DNA of 64,000 bases. It comes from Sequoia sempervirens (taxonomy: Eukaryota; Streptophyta; Pinopsida; Cupressales; Cupressaceae). The DNA is taken from the NCBI GenBank assembly GCA_007258455.2, contig VDFB02270651.1, positions 490,800,711-490,864,710 of the forward strand. The letters run 5' to 3'. Positions within the stretch are counted from its first letter, which is position 1. Each line of letters starts with the position of its first letter. Below, piece after piece: positions 11,361 to 21,999 of the stretch. The notes beneath the pieces were generated by a model, which was not told where the DNA came from, made no database searches, and worked only from the letters and a program-made list of their open reading frames with translations. The position numbers and the translations under genes were made by a program.

Positions 11361-11825
11361 TTTTAATGAAAAATGAAGGACTTGATGGATTCAATGAATT
11401 TTATGACAGAAAATAAGCAAGACAATACAAAGAGGGAATTTTATGCTTATGATGAGGACTCAATGCTCGAATTCTTGAATGTAATAGACTGTAAAAATTT
11501 CAAAATTTTATAGTTCTAACAGTGGCTCCATCTGGGGATGAATGATAGTAAGATCATTACAAGGATTCAGATTTCTGGGTGAGCAGACCAAACTCAAAGT
11601 GATGGAACATGTGAGAAAGCTAGAACAAATGGCAATAGCAATGAATGAGACCCTATAATACTGTACATGGAAGAATTTGTTTCAAAAGAAGGAAAATCAG
11701 GATTGTCCATGTACTTTCAAATCTTGCTCCTTTTATTTCCTAAACTACTGTGCATGGAAAAGAATTTCAAAGAGTATCATCAAGAGTTGTCCATGCACTG
11801 GCAACCCTTAATCCTATGTGTTATT

Positions 11826-12370
11826 TCAAGAGAAAAAATGTTTTAGAAATTGCCCATGTAAAGGAAATTCCTGATCCTCACCAGCCATATTCTGCAAATA
11901 ATATGAGTCTTTGCCTTTCTTTCCAGCCACCACAAAAGGCCCTAGCCATAAGGCTTCAAACTTCCCATGTTTTCCCTTTTCCTCGCACCTTGCATTCCAC
12001 ATGATCAGTACCATATCACTTTCTCCAAATTTCCTATCCTTTTCTTTTTTGTCAAATAAATATTTCATCTATGTCTACAACTTTATGTTTTGATTTTGAG
12101 ACACTCTCCTTGTTTCATCCAGTTCAGCTACCTGCTCCATTCTTTCCTCCATGGGTTCAGGAATATCCAAATCTTCTTGAAGAATAAACTTGTAAATTGG
12201 TAACAAGTTCTGCAAAGGCATCTTGTCCTATTTTCCATACACTAACTCAAATGGGGACTTCCCAGTTGCCTTCTTCACTGTAATTCTATCAGCCCATACA
12301 ACCAGTATTAATTTCGAATCCCAAGCCTTCTTGTTCTAACCTAACATCCTTCTTATAATCTTCAGAAGAC
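11826..12370 (-). pseudogene. Tat integrase C-terminal region
   Basis: The open frame 11826-12068 contains WLGPFVVAGKKGKDSYYLQN, which matches the C-terminal domain of Ty3/gypsy integrases (the GPF/Y-type block). Upstream pieces in other frames show KKATGKSPFELVYGK, a usual motif at the end of the integrase core. Stops at several points separate it from the core at 12393-12728. The domain binds DNA and helps target integration. Confidence 0.7.
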
Positions 12371-12392
12371 TCTTATTGCTAGATTATGCTTG

Positions 12393-12728
12393 TCAATTAG
12401 CCTGTGGATGATAAGGGGCTACATATGAAATGGTAATACCATATGTGCTATAGAAGCCTCTGAATTCATCTGATCTAAAGTACATCCCATTATCAGTGAT
12501 CAACCTCAATGGCGTACCAAATCTGGTAATGATATTATCCATCAAGAATTGTGTCACCACCTTACTTGTAGCTTGTTTAGTTGGGATGGCCTCTACCCAC
12601 TTGGTGAAATAATCAGTGGCCACCAATATCCACGTATGTCCACCACTTGATTTTTCTTGTATTTCTTTGATGAAATCAATTCCCCATTGATGAAAAGGGG
12701 CATCAGCCTGCAAAGGTCGAAGTGGCAA
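12393..12728 (-). pseudogene. Tat integrase catalytic core
   Basis: An open frame of 111 codons matching the retroviral-type integrase core that joins element ends to target DNA. The first catalytic Asp is in QWGIDFIKEI and the second in LITDNGMYF. The frame ends at HPQAN. Just beyond, the expected NGQAE block reads with two stops, and the catalytic Glu codon has become TAA. The core is therefore truncated before the third catalytic residue. Confidence 0.85.
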
Positions 12729-12761
12729 AGCTCCTTGATATTTAAGTTTTCCAAAGAACTT

Positions 12762-13178
12762 CTAGCAAGCTTCACACTTTCTCACATATGCAAAAGATTC
12801 ATTAAAAATCTTAGGCCAATAATAGCTTGCCCTGAGGATTTTATGAGTAGTTGTTTTTGCTGAGTAATGCCCTCCACAAACCCCTTCATGCATTTCACTC
12901 AAAACATGTTTAGCTTGAAATTCATCCAGACACAACAATAATACACCATCCCTATTTTTCCAAAATAAATCCCCAGCCATAAAAACATATTTAGATGCCT
13001 GCAACTTCAACGTTCTTCTCTGGTTGTCATTCATTCCCTGTGGACACTTCATGTATTTAAGATAATACATGATATTTGTATACCATTTAGTATGCTCAAT
13101 ACTTGCAATTACATCTTCTTCTTCAACATTGCAAATATGATTTGCTTCAATATTTGCCTCTGGCATTAGTTTAGCCAA
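12762..13178 (-). pseudogene. Tat integrase zinc-binding domain
   Basis: An open frame of 138 codons. Its second half has the HHCC zinc-binding pattern: a first His in EMHEGVCGG, a second in GHYSAKTT, then two Cys in YVRKCEAC. SYYWPKIF between them is typical of Ty3 integrases. The first half is the linker from RNase H. A stop separates it from the core at 12393-12728. Confidence 0.85.
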
Positions 13179-13179
13179 A

Positions 13180-13770
13180 CCCTAACCTCTGACTAGTTTA
13201 GTAATTTGAATTTCCAAGTCAAATTCTTTAATTTTGTTGATCCATTTTCATCTTTTACCTATTACTTCAGACTGTGTCAGGATATCCTTGACAGCCGCAT
13301 GAGGAACATAAGCAACTACCTTTGCTCCAACAAGATATGGTTTGAAAGCTTTTATAGCTTTCACCAGTGCAAATGCTTGCTTCTCCATTATATCATACTT
13401 TAATTTAGATCCCTATAATGACTTACTGAAAAAAGATACAGGATGTTCATGACCATCTTCTTTCTTCTATAGCATGATAGCTGCAACAGTATGCATTGAG
13501 GCAAATGAAAAAATCTAGAAAGGTTTTGAAAATTTAGGCAACTTAAGAATAGAAGCCTCCTTGATGGCTCATTTTATAGACACAAAAGCTTCCAAAGCTT
13601 CTGTAGTCCATTCTATCTTTTTTCCTTTCTTTAACATTTTTGATATTGGTTTGACAATCTTAGCAAAGTTAGAAACAAACCTTCTAACAAAGTTAATCTG
13701 TCCAAAAAATGACTATATCGCCTTAACAATTTTAGGGACAGGGATTTTTTCAATAGCCTCCATCCTTTCA
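13180..13770 (-). pseudogene. Tat ancestral RNase H (degenerate)
   Basis: Translating the minus strand gives a stop-ridden but clear RNase H connection region, with LGHIISKEGIRIDPERMEAI, SFFSKSL, LKYDIMEKQAFALVKAIKAF and GQGLAKLM-like blocks. It lies between RT and integrase, where Ty3 elements carry their original RNase H. The first catalytic Asp is absent, with FSFAS where a DAS block is usual. Loss of activity in this domain is known for Tat elements with a second RNase H. Several stops are TAG or TAA. Confidence 0.65.
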
Positions 13771-13822
13771 GGGTCTATCCTAATCCCTTCCTTTGAAATG
13801 ATATGCCCCAAATGCTTACCCT

Positions 13823-14344
13823 CTATGTCCAAAAAATGAATGTAGTTTTTTGTTGCTCAGACTCCTTAAATTTGACCTGATTATACCCTGAAAATCCATC
13901 CATCATAGACAACAACTCGCAGCCTATCACCTTATGCAATATGGTCTCCATATTAGGCAAAGGATAATTATCTTTGAGGGATGCTATGTTTAGATTTATG
14001 CAATCTACACATAATCTGATATCTCCATTTTTCTTTCTGATAGGGACCAAATTTGACACCCATGTTGAATGCCTGATTGGCTTAATGATTCCACCATCTC
14101 TGAGCTTCACCAATTCCTCTTGCATTTTAGGTTCTAGAGTTGGATTTATCGGCCTCTGCTTTTGTCTGAATGGTTTAGCATCTGGCTTGAATGGTATTTC
14201 ATGCTGAAACAAGTCTTCTCTATATGCTTTCAAATCTTCATAAGACCAAGCAAATACATGTTTATACTTTCTCAACAATTCAATCAGCATTCTTCTGATT
14301 GGAGGACTTACTTTTTTACCTATGTACACCTTTCTTGGTGCCAT
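13823..14344 (-). pseudogene. Tat reverse transcriptase, YxDD region deleted
   Basis: The first half of a Ty3 RT, which copies element RNA into DNA. It shows DLFQHEIPFKPDAKPFRQKQ, the VPIRKKNGDIRLCVDCINLN block and LSMMDGFSGYNQVKF with the first catalytic Asp. After QQKTTFI the sequence passes at once, in another frame, to the later EGKHLGHIISKEG block. The stretch that should hold the FGLKNA and YxDD motifs is missing, so a deletion near 13830-13845 removed the active site. This RT cannot be active. Confidence 0.85.
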
Positions 14345-14689
14345 CTAAGTTCCCAAATTAATTTCTTCAATATCATCCCTTCCAACTGGTGTTTGCTTCA
14401 TTAAAGACCGATCACTTCCATCATATACCCTCTCTATTGCCACCAAGCCTTTAGGAATCTTATTTGTTTTAAGCTGCAAGATTTCTTTTCCAAAAACTGT
14501 CTCTTTTCCATCAACTTCTTCAACAAAGGCATTGAAGTCAATCTCTTGAGCTTCATACTAGTCTATACAGTGAAGGAATTTGAAAAGATCAGTGTCATCA
14601 TTAAAGACTTTCTAGCTATATACATTATCAGGAACAACAGGCCTTTTCTTGAATTCAATCTTTGACACTCCAGCCAATGTAACATCATC

Positions 14690-15072
14690 TCTCTTCAATG
14701 CTATATTAGCTAGAAAATCTGCCATTATATTCTTCGATCTATCTACCCACTCAATCGAGAAGGCATCAAGAAACTCTATTGTATCCCATACAACATTTCT
14801 ATTTTTCTTTAATCTTTTATTTTTTGGTGTATACTTTTCTTAATTTGTGAGACAACTAACTCTGAATCTCCTAGAATAGCCAGCAACTTTATTTTATGCT
14901 TCGCCGCTATATTCAATCTAGTTAACAGAGCTTCATACTTTGCCACATTATTTGTGCATTCAAAATTTAACAAGAATGAATACTTAAATGTAATACCTTC
15001 AGGCGAAACAAATACTATCCCAGCTCCATTGCCTTCTTGGCTGCAAGCTCCATTGAAATACATCTTCCACAC
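14690..15072 (-). pseudogene. Extra (archaeal-type) RNase H between protease and RT
   Basis: VWKMYFNGACSQEGNGAGIV, FECTNNVAKYEAL and ILGDSELVVSQI match the additional RNase H of Tat elements. The first catalytic Asp (YFDGA) is Asn and the catalytic Glu (AEYEAL) is Lys; the Asp of GDSE is kept. The tail continues past 14809 in another frame with an ADFLANIA block. It follows protease directly and precedes RT. Both lost residues fit G-to-A changes on the coding strand, so the enzyme is probably dead. Confidence 0.8.
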
Positions 15073-15249
15073 ACCATTGTGGTTCCGTGTAGCATGCTTC
15101 TCCATAGGGTCACTATTTGTCAATTTTGGCTGTGCAGGTTCTATTTTGAAACTCCCAAGATCAACATCACAAAAGCAATTGATTTGGTCTTGTGGCACAC
15201 AATCAATGAGCTGATTCATCCTCGGCTCTCTATACAATTTCACTTCTTG

Positions 15250-15610
15250 GCCATTTACAGGAATGGTTGCATAGGATAAATCGAACTGGACATTTCCACC
15301 AATAGCCACCGTCCATTTCCTTGATAAAAGCATACTAAATTGAGGAGGGGTGTCTATCACTGTTATATCAATATTGTAAGCTACTTGAGGATAACCAGCT
15401 AACTTGACTTCTACATCTTTCATTATACCAATCACAAGAACAGGTTAGTTTTCCATTGCATAACATTTTCCTTCATATGTATCCACGCACATGCCTAGTT
15501 GTTTCATCACATCTATTGGGATAATATGCATGGCAGCACTAGAATCAATCATGTAATTCATCAATAATTTGTTATTTATTAGTAATGTGATAAAGAAAGG
15601 ATCAACCTAT
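15250..15610 (-). pseudogene. Tat retropepsin
   Basis: A protease segment with active site IDSSAAMHIIPIDVMKQLGM (Asp codon at 15548-15550), where DSGA is usual, so a Gly has become Ser. Further on, DTPPQFSMLLSRKWTVAIGG corresponds to the usual LLGRPWI-like block. A stop near 15450 separates the two halves. The enzyme would process the Gag-Pol precursor. Confidence 0.75.
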
Positions 15611-16082
15611 GGCAGACTTGTCAATACATTACTCAAGCAGATTTCTGGGATGTTTACTTTATCTTGCTTATTTTTGGCAACCATTTTATTTTTAGTGCTT
15701 ACATGTTTTTCACTTTCATTTGTTATCAATTGCACTACACTGTCCCTATATTCCTTAATTTTCATCATTTCTAGAAGTGGGACATACATATTTGCTTGAG
15801 ACAAGGCTTGAGTAAAATCAAAAGAAGAACCTTCTGCCTTAATTACTTTCTTTTGTTAAGATTTTCTCCTTTATTCACTTCTTTTTCTCCTCTACCTGAC
15901 TGATCAATTTTTTTAATTTCTCTATGTAGTTCTTTTACTGCATCCTTTTGGACATAATTCTGTTTGCTTTCCTCACATTGTTTGTTTTCAGTTTTCTTTG
16001 AAACTCCTTGTACAACTTTTTGATCTTTCTTAAAGATACCCCTAGGGACACCTTCCTCCTCATTTACTATCCTACTTCTCAA
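15611..16082 (-). pseudogene. Tat gag-protease linker
   Basis: Lys/Glu-rich frames at 15843-16082 and 15607-15804 join gag to protease. They contain no recognised domain; one short patch (QANMYVPLLEMMKIKEYRDS) recalls the conserved pre-protease segment of Ty3 polyproteins. Stops separate them from both neighbours. Confidence 0.5.
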
Positions 16083-16085
16083 CCA

Positions 16086-17301
16086 TTACTTATTCTTGGT
16101 TTCTTCTACTATAGCAATAGTCAATCTTTTTATCTCTTTTGCAGTAAGTCTCCTCAAATTACTATGAGCAGGCACGTCAATAGATTGTGGTTCTACATAA
16201 TCATCCTCAGAGTCAGATAAAACATGTTGATAAGCCATATGGAAATTGTACCTTTGTTCTGCAACATCATACTCATAACCTCCCTCCTCTAAAGATGAGT
16301 ACCTCTCCTCAACATGGTGAGAAGCATTTGAAGTTAAGTAGATTGTGTGATCTTCTCCAGCATCTCCAATTAGCACTCCTTCTTCTTGCATTCTCTGGGC
16401 TACAACACAATACTCAAGGGGAATGTGGCTTATCAAAAGCCTCACAAAAATAATTACTATTCACCATATATGTTCCCTTCTTCTTCAATGGATCAGGAGT
16501 TTCTTTGCTTCCAGGCCTATCTGTTACAAGTTTTCCATCCTTCCAGTTTGTGTTATAGGGCATATCATGCAACCTCGGCCTTGGCCTTTCATTCCTATAT
16601 GTGTTCTCCTGCTTATATTGATAATTATTGTTTTGTTGAGGAGCTCTAGGGTTGTCTCTCTTATTCATTATCCCAGTAGCCATTCTGTTATTCTCAATTG
16701 TTAATGCTATCTTTTGTGCTTCAGCTAAGTCCCTTGGGAACCTATTTCTCAGCTCATACCCTATTTTAGGGTTGAATGCATTCAGGTAAACACTTAATGC
16801 TACAGAGTCTGGTAACTTTGATCTGGGAGGTATTCTATTATGCAATTTATTGAATCTTCTATTAAAATCAAAGATTGAATCATTCTAACCTTTCTGAATT
16901 CACATTATTTCATGGAGAGCAGCGTTTGGTGCTCTCAAATTCCCAAATTGTTCAAGGAATTGATCCTGAAATATCTGGAGAGAATAAATAGAAGCTGTTG
17001 CCAAGCTATTGAACCAATCCCTAGCTTCCTCAATAAGGGACATCATGAATAATCTCATATGCAATTCTTCATAAGGTACATCCAAATCCTGAATGAAGGC
17101 ATTGAAATTCCTCAAATGATCCTCAGCTGTGATAGCATTACTTCCTGTAAACCTGGGTACTAACCCTCTCCAACTGGTGTCCATGGGATATGGGTATAAT
17201 TGAAACCTTGCGAGATCAAATTGTCTAATCATAGTTGTATATTGATAAGGAGGAGGATTAGGTGGGTGCTGATATTGGTACATAGGGTTATTGTACCGCA
17301 T
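16086..17301 (-). pseudogene. Tat gag core
   Basis: Open frames 16900-17301, 16414-16845 and 16086-16445 together give the retrotransposon gag domain. Key blocks are LVPRFTGSNAITAEDHLRNF, ARDWFNSLATASI, FLEQFGNLR and KIGYELRNRFPRDLAEAQKI. A Cys/His-containing patch (YFCEAFDKPHSPLEYC) may be the remains of a zinc knuckle. Gag forms the virus-like particle and packages element RNA. One stop splits the core near 16895. Confidence 0.85.
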
Positions 17302-17309
17302 ATTTTGCT

Positions 17310-18045
17310 ATGGCACATGACGCTAACCAGGAGGTGGATAATTATTTGTATGTTGCGTGGGAATATAAGGTGGATGATTTGGTTGTCAATATTGATTCCC
17401 AATTTGATGGTGAGGAATCCTTGGTTGTTCAGAATAACCAGCACCATGATTACCCTATTTATGGGGTGGTACATATTTTGGGGGAAAACCAGATGTGTGA
17501 GGAATATTCTAAGCTTTCTGCAGTATGAATTCTCTCATCACTTGAATCATTTGGGATTTTTCCTACTCTTCTCTCTCCCTTCTCTGAGATTCATACCATG
17601 CCCTGACTTCCTCATAACTTAAAGATTCAAAATCTTCTTCATGAACATCCTGATTAGTAGGACCATTCTGATTACCTTCCATTTTTTGGTCATATTCATA
17701 TTGAATTCTGAGTCATTCAACTTCGAGTCTAGCCTCAAACTCTGCCTATTTTCTAGCTTCAAATTCAACATGTTTTTGAGGGTTGTAAAAAGGATTTTTC
17801 TGATCTTCTGGGGTACAAGGCTCTTTTGTTGAACTATCTTTCCATGTGTCAAAACAATTCTCACCATAAGGTATTGATGATTTGTCTTTGTTTGTAAGGC
17901 ACATGTCCTCACTTTTCTCCTTACCTTTTTCAGCCTTATCATCTTTATATGTCCACCTACTATTACTAGGAGGAGCTCCAGAATGACCTCCCCTAAATTG
18001 AGATCTTCTTCCATTCATATTGCAATGTTTGATCAGAGTTGCCAC
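17310..18045 (-). pseudogene. Tat gag N-terminal region
   Basis: The minus-strand frame 17746-18045 starts about 120 bases after the primer site and gives a Gly/Asn/Lys-rich protein start. The rest of this part, to about 17310, is frameshifted, with a 17229-17474 frame rich in Ile and Asn that may be a shadow. The same start occurs at 490-735 in the second unit. No domain is recognised; it is placed as the gag N terminus by position only. Confidence 0.5.
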
Positions 18046-18146
18046 TCACTTTCTTGAAAGTGAGAAAAATATTGTTACTTGGTATTCCCAGTGAAGTCTA
18101 TATATAGGACTTCTGACTCTATGATTAAGGCACAGATTCTTTGTTA

Positions 18147-18164
18147 TCCCCAGTAGAGTCACCA
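18147..18164 (-). other. Tat primer binding site
   Basis: Minus strand TGGTGACTCTACTGGGGA, three bases after the 5' LTR end. Its partner is at 837-854. It fixes LTR copy 1 as the 5' LTR of the internal region 11522-18167. Confidence 0.8.
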
Positions 18165-18167
18165 ATT

Positions 18168-19078
18168 TGTTAGCTCTCGAAAATACAGGTTTGCACCACG
18201 AAAGGTTGCCAAGCTTTCACAACGTTTTAGGGTAACAGAACAAGGTTTGAAACAATTAAACCTTCTACTCTCCAGGTGCTCCTAGACCTAGGCAGGTGTA
18301 CCTATAACAAATGAAACAAACTTGACTATTGATCTTCTCTTCATGCCATGATTTGTCCATGATGGCAGATTGGAATGGACAAAATAAAACAAATTTGGTA
18401 TATATTGTATACCAATATTCAAAACTAAACCCTAATATGCTCAGTTAACAGATGTAAACAAGTATGAATGAAACAAAATGATTGAAATGGTGAGACGAGT
18501 GCCTTATATGATATACAAAGTCAAATGAAATCTTAAACAAATGACTTCTTTTTGGAGATCATTCAAATTGTTTGGCATATTTTGTTTATAACTAGTATAA
18601 ACATGCAAGATTGTGATTATTAAGTTCTTCTTACTGATCTAAATGAAATTCCTTGATTACTGTGATTAATCAAAAGGATTTAATCCTTCCTTGAAAGAAC
18701 ATATCAACCAATCACATAGATACGACAAATACGTACTAATAAACTAGACATAAACATGTTATGCTAATTTAGATAACCAAGCAACATTAATCTTAGAGAA
18801 AAATTAAATAATTCTTTCAATTGGCACAACACAACAATTGACACCAGAATACGCCAACAAATCAGATGATTTTCATTGATATCTCCATGGCTTCAAAACA
18901 TACATTAGAGTCTCAGCCCTGTGAAACATGGTGTTCCACTGTATTCTCTATTCTCTATCCTATTCTACCTATATCCGCATATTGTTTTCAAAATGGACAT
19001 TTATACATTGAGAATACGAAACGATGCATCCTTTTGGAAATAGAAAATACAAATTACAAAACAAAAGACAAAGAATAA
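18168..19078 (-). other. Non-coding 3' part of Tat LTR copy 1
   Basis: AT-rich, no supported gene; same content as 858-1786. Confidence 0.6.
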
Positions 19079-21743
19079 TTAGGCTCTATTTAGCCATAAG
19101 TGATTCTTATTGAGGTGGTCCAAATAATTCCGATGCTCATATGTGTCCACATCTCCAACAACATTCTGGATCGTGATTTCCATCTTGACAATTTCCTCAT
19201 TTTGCTTGCTCACTTCTTCCAATGATGTATCTCTTGCAGAAGCTATTTTCATGATTTCATCCAACACTAACTCACATTCATTTTTCCACCTGGTGGCTTC
19301 TTTCAATTCACCTTTATCATCAGAGAATGTAATCACAGTTTTCTCAGCAACTACAATTAACCCCTATTCATCCCCTTGCAATTCATCATAGAAATTTTGA
19401 TGGTGACTGATTATATGATTTGCAGTGTCAAGTGTAGAACTGCTAGCCTCATCACTTTTAGTCAACTCATGAAACTTCTCCATGATTCGTCCATCCATCC
19501 TTGTGTGATCCTTCAATGCAGCAAGAGTATGAGAGTATCTTCCCCATAATTTATTCAACCAGGATGTCAAATGATCCTACCTCTTCTTGACAATTGCAGC
19601 CGTTGCATCATATTTTCCTTGAGAATAAGCACTTGACCCTACCCAGTGGTCTTTTTCCTGAGAGCTTTCTCCTTGAGTAATCATTTTGGTTGTCCCCATT
19701 GAAACACCAACCAAGCCTTTGAGTCTATCATTTTCTCTCAGCAATTTTTCATTATTTGCTTTATACACTTCTCTTTCTTTTATTAATAACTGAATTTGTG
19801 CTTTATTCAACTTTGCAACATTTACCCCAATATCTGTAGTAGCAACAGGATCAGCTTCTCTAGCTTTTAGAGTCATAACATGGCCAAATTCCTTCTTTGT
19901 ATCAATTACCATTGATTTCCTATGGGGTGGGTACAAAACCCATATCATCAATGATCCCTCATCAGTATTATACTTGGATCCTGCATATACTTCTGTCACC
20001 TTTTCCTTATCAAGCTTGTGAGTAGCATTACTGCCCTTCAAGAAACTATCAAAGACCAATGTAGAGTTCAAATCTAGGCCAGGAAATATCAGTACACCAG
20101 CACTCTCCAACATTTTTCTCCCCACTTCAGGAGTCATATTTGTCATTTCATCATCCACACATTTTCTCAATTGAGCTAACAATTGTTCCTCATTTCTTGA
20201 TGTAACATCATCAACATTCTCCCTTATTTCCTTCCCCTTCTACTTGTACAAAAATTCCTTAAACTCTGGGGAATGTATAAACTCATCATCAGAAACAAAT
20301 GATCTATATTCCATGTGTCTTGTATCAGCATCACCACTTTCAAAACTTTGATCTCTAACTGGATAGACATATTGCTGAGTCCTCATCCTGGATACCTTTT
20401 CTATTTTACCCTGTGGCACATTAGCTCTTGGTGTTTCCTCATCTCCAGAAGACAATAGCTCAATATCCTATAGCCCCTTGTTATATCTTTCAACTACCAT
20501 TTCTGCTTCATCTTCATCCAGATTCCTGATCATATCATCAAAAGGATAGGGTACATGTTGATACCCTCCAAAGTTAATCTTTTCCTTGGCTGAATTGATA
20601 TATCCTTCAGGGTCAAAGTTTTTCCTGATTGGTCCTCTCTTCATGTTATAATGCAACAATCTATCAATAATTGAATTATGTCCCTGTTTAGCCAATACAG
20701 TGAAATCACCAAAACACAAAGTACTAGGCATAAAAGCCTACTTCCCAAAAGAACTAAAATGCATCACACTATAGTAATCCATCTGTCTGATAATTTCCAA
20801 ATATGCAACCCTATTTGGAACTGTCCTTGGAAAAATGAGAGGAGCATCTTCAAATCCATATAATTTGATTACTGTAGCTCCCTCCAAACAATACCAGTCT
20901 CCCCAGTTATGATCAATTGGCCCATTGAAGTCTTTAGGCCAAAGGAATCTTTTGATCTCATCAGTCAATGAATAGTTACAAGGATAATGATACAATCTAT
21001 ATAATGTCTTTACAAAATACTCTTCAAAATGAATGAAACTAGAACCAGCAAACCTGCTCTCCCAAATGGCAGTCCATAACTAAACAGGAAATGCTTCACC
21101 CTCCTTACCAATCTGAGAAATTCTCATTTCTAGAGGCCATAGCCCTAGCTCTTGTCCGAAATATAGCACTAAATGCATCAACAATGAATAATTTCTGAGA
21201 TGAACAATAGAAGCTCCACCCTTTATAGCCATCAATCTTGAATCAAGCTCCTTAGAAATATATGAAGCATAATCAAATGGCCTAGAATTGTGATATTGAA
21301 TATCTGTTGTGATGACCATTGGCACCATTGACATGAATTCTAGGGCATGCATCCCTAGCACCTGACACACTGAAAAATATGTATATTTCATGTAGGGTTC
21401 AAACAAATCTACATGATAGGGAGGCCCCTCACTATCTTCCAGAGGTTCTTGCTTGTTACCCTATTTAACCCTATGAATTGGTAACCTCCAACCCTTGTAA
21501 CTTGTATCCATTCTAGAAAATTCCTTCTACAACTCCTCACAATTGATTTCCTCATTGCAAAACCCTTCCAATTTGAAAACCTTCTAGCTTTAGGCCCTGA
21601 ACCAAGTAGTTGATCAATGAGGTCTTGGTTTAACCTCCTTTCAGTGCCTCCATGCTATGTATCAATCTTATTTTCTTTCCCTTCGACTGACTACTCTCAC
21701 CAAGTTTTCTACCCTTACCTTTTCCAGAACCAGAAGACTTCAT
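19079..21743 (-). pseudogene. LTR-encoded unknown protein, copy 1
   Basis: A chain of minus-strand frames (21080-21406, 20738-20995, 20468-20731, 20240-20455, 19577-20182, 19364-19570, 19079-19336) that read as one protein broken by single stops. An ATG at 21743 gives the start MKSSGSGKGKGRKLGE. With the roughly 290 bp lost here but present in copy 2, the intact protein would be about 950 residues. Regions in order: basic Ser/Gly/Lys start, aromatic-rich middle, acidic spacer (LSSGDEETPRA), then a charged probable coiled-coil tail. I do not recognise the family. Many stops are TAG, as expected from decayed CAG or TGG. Confidence 0.65.
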
Positions 21744-21999
21744 TTTCAAGCTTATAGAATCAAACTGTGAAAAACAAAGAAGCAATTACTTATAGTGTTC
21801 TACTTGATCTCCTCAGACTAAAAAATTTCTCGGTTCTCTATTCAGCATGCCAATTCACTAGCAATCAAATTGGAAATGAGGAATTGATTAAAACATTATT
21901 GTTTTATCCCATCGCGCCATTAATGAAGCATGAATGAAGCCTCCTTTGAAACTGGAACTATCGCATCAAATTTCCTACAGATGAGAAAATTTCAAATCT

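Larger units (their letters stand above)
858..11521 (-). repeat. Tat LTR copy 2 (interrupted by element B)
   Basis: This is a direct repeat of 18168-23262. Both copies are bounded by TGTTAG and CTAACA, a short terminal inverted repeat typical of LTRs. Taking out element B and its 5-bp target duplication leaves about 5.34 kb. The other copy is 5.10 kb, and most of the difference is one deletion of about 290 bp in that copy. In minus-strand order the LTR has a motif-array region (about 11360-10250), then a large reading frame (about 10031-1787), then a non-coding end (1786-858). LTRs of several kb are known in the Tat/Ogre group. Confidence 0.8.
11522..18167 (-). mobile_element. Tat-type Ty3/gypsy internal region
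   Basis: A 6.65-kb internal region between LTR copy 1 (right, 5') and LTR copy 2 (left, 3'). In minus-strand order it holds primer site, gag, protease, an archaeal-type extra RNase H, RT, the ancestral RNase H and integrase. The extra RNase H marks the Tat lineage of plant Ty3 elements. Its place before RT is unusual against the order I know for Tat and Ogre (after the first RNase H). Many stops and an RT deletion make it non-functional. The last 300 bp (11522-11825) are non-coding. Confidence 0.85.

Noticed and set aside
11523..11540. A plus-strand primer site (TGGCTCCATCTGGGG) beside Tat LTR copy 2, which would turn the element round.
   Set aside because: All coding domains and two matching primer sites are on the minus strand. 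This sequence occurs once and lies where the 3' end of the internal region should be.
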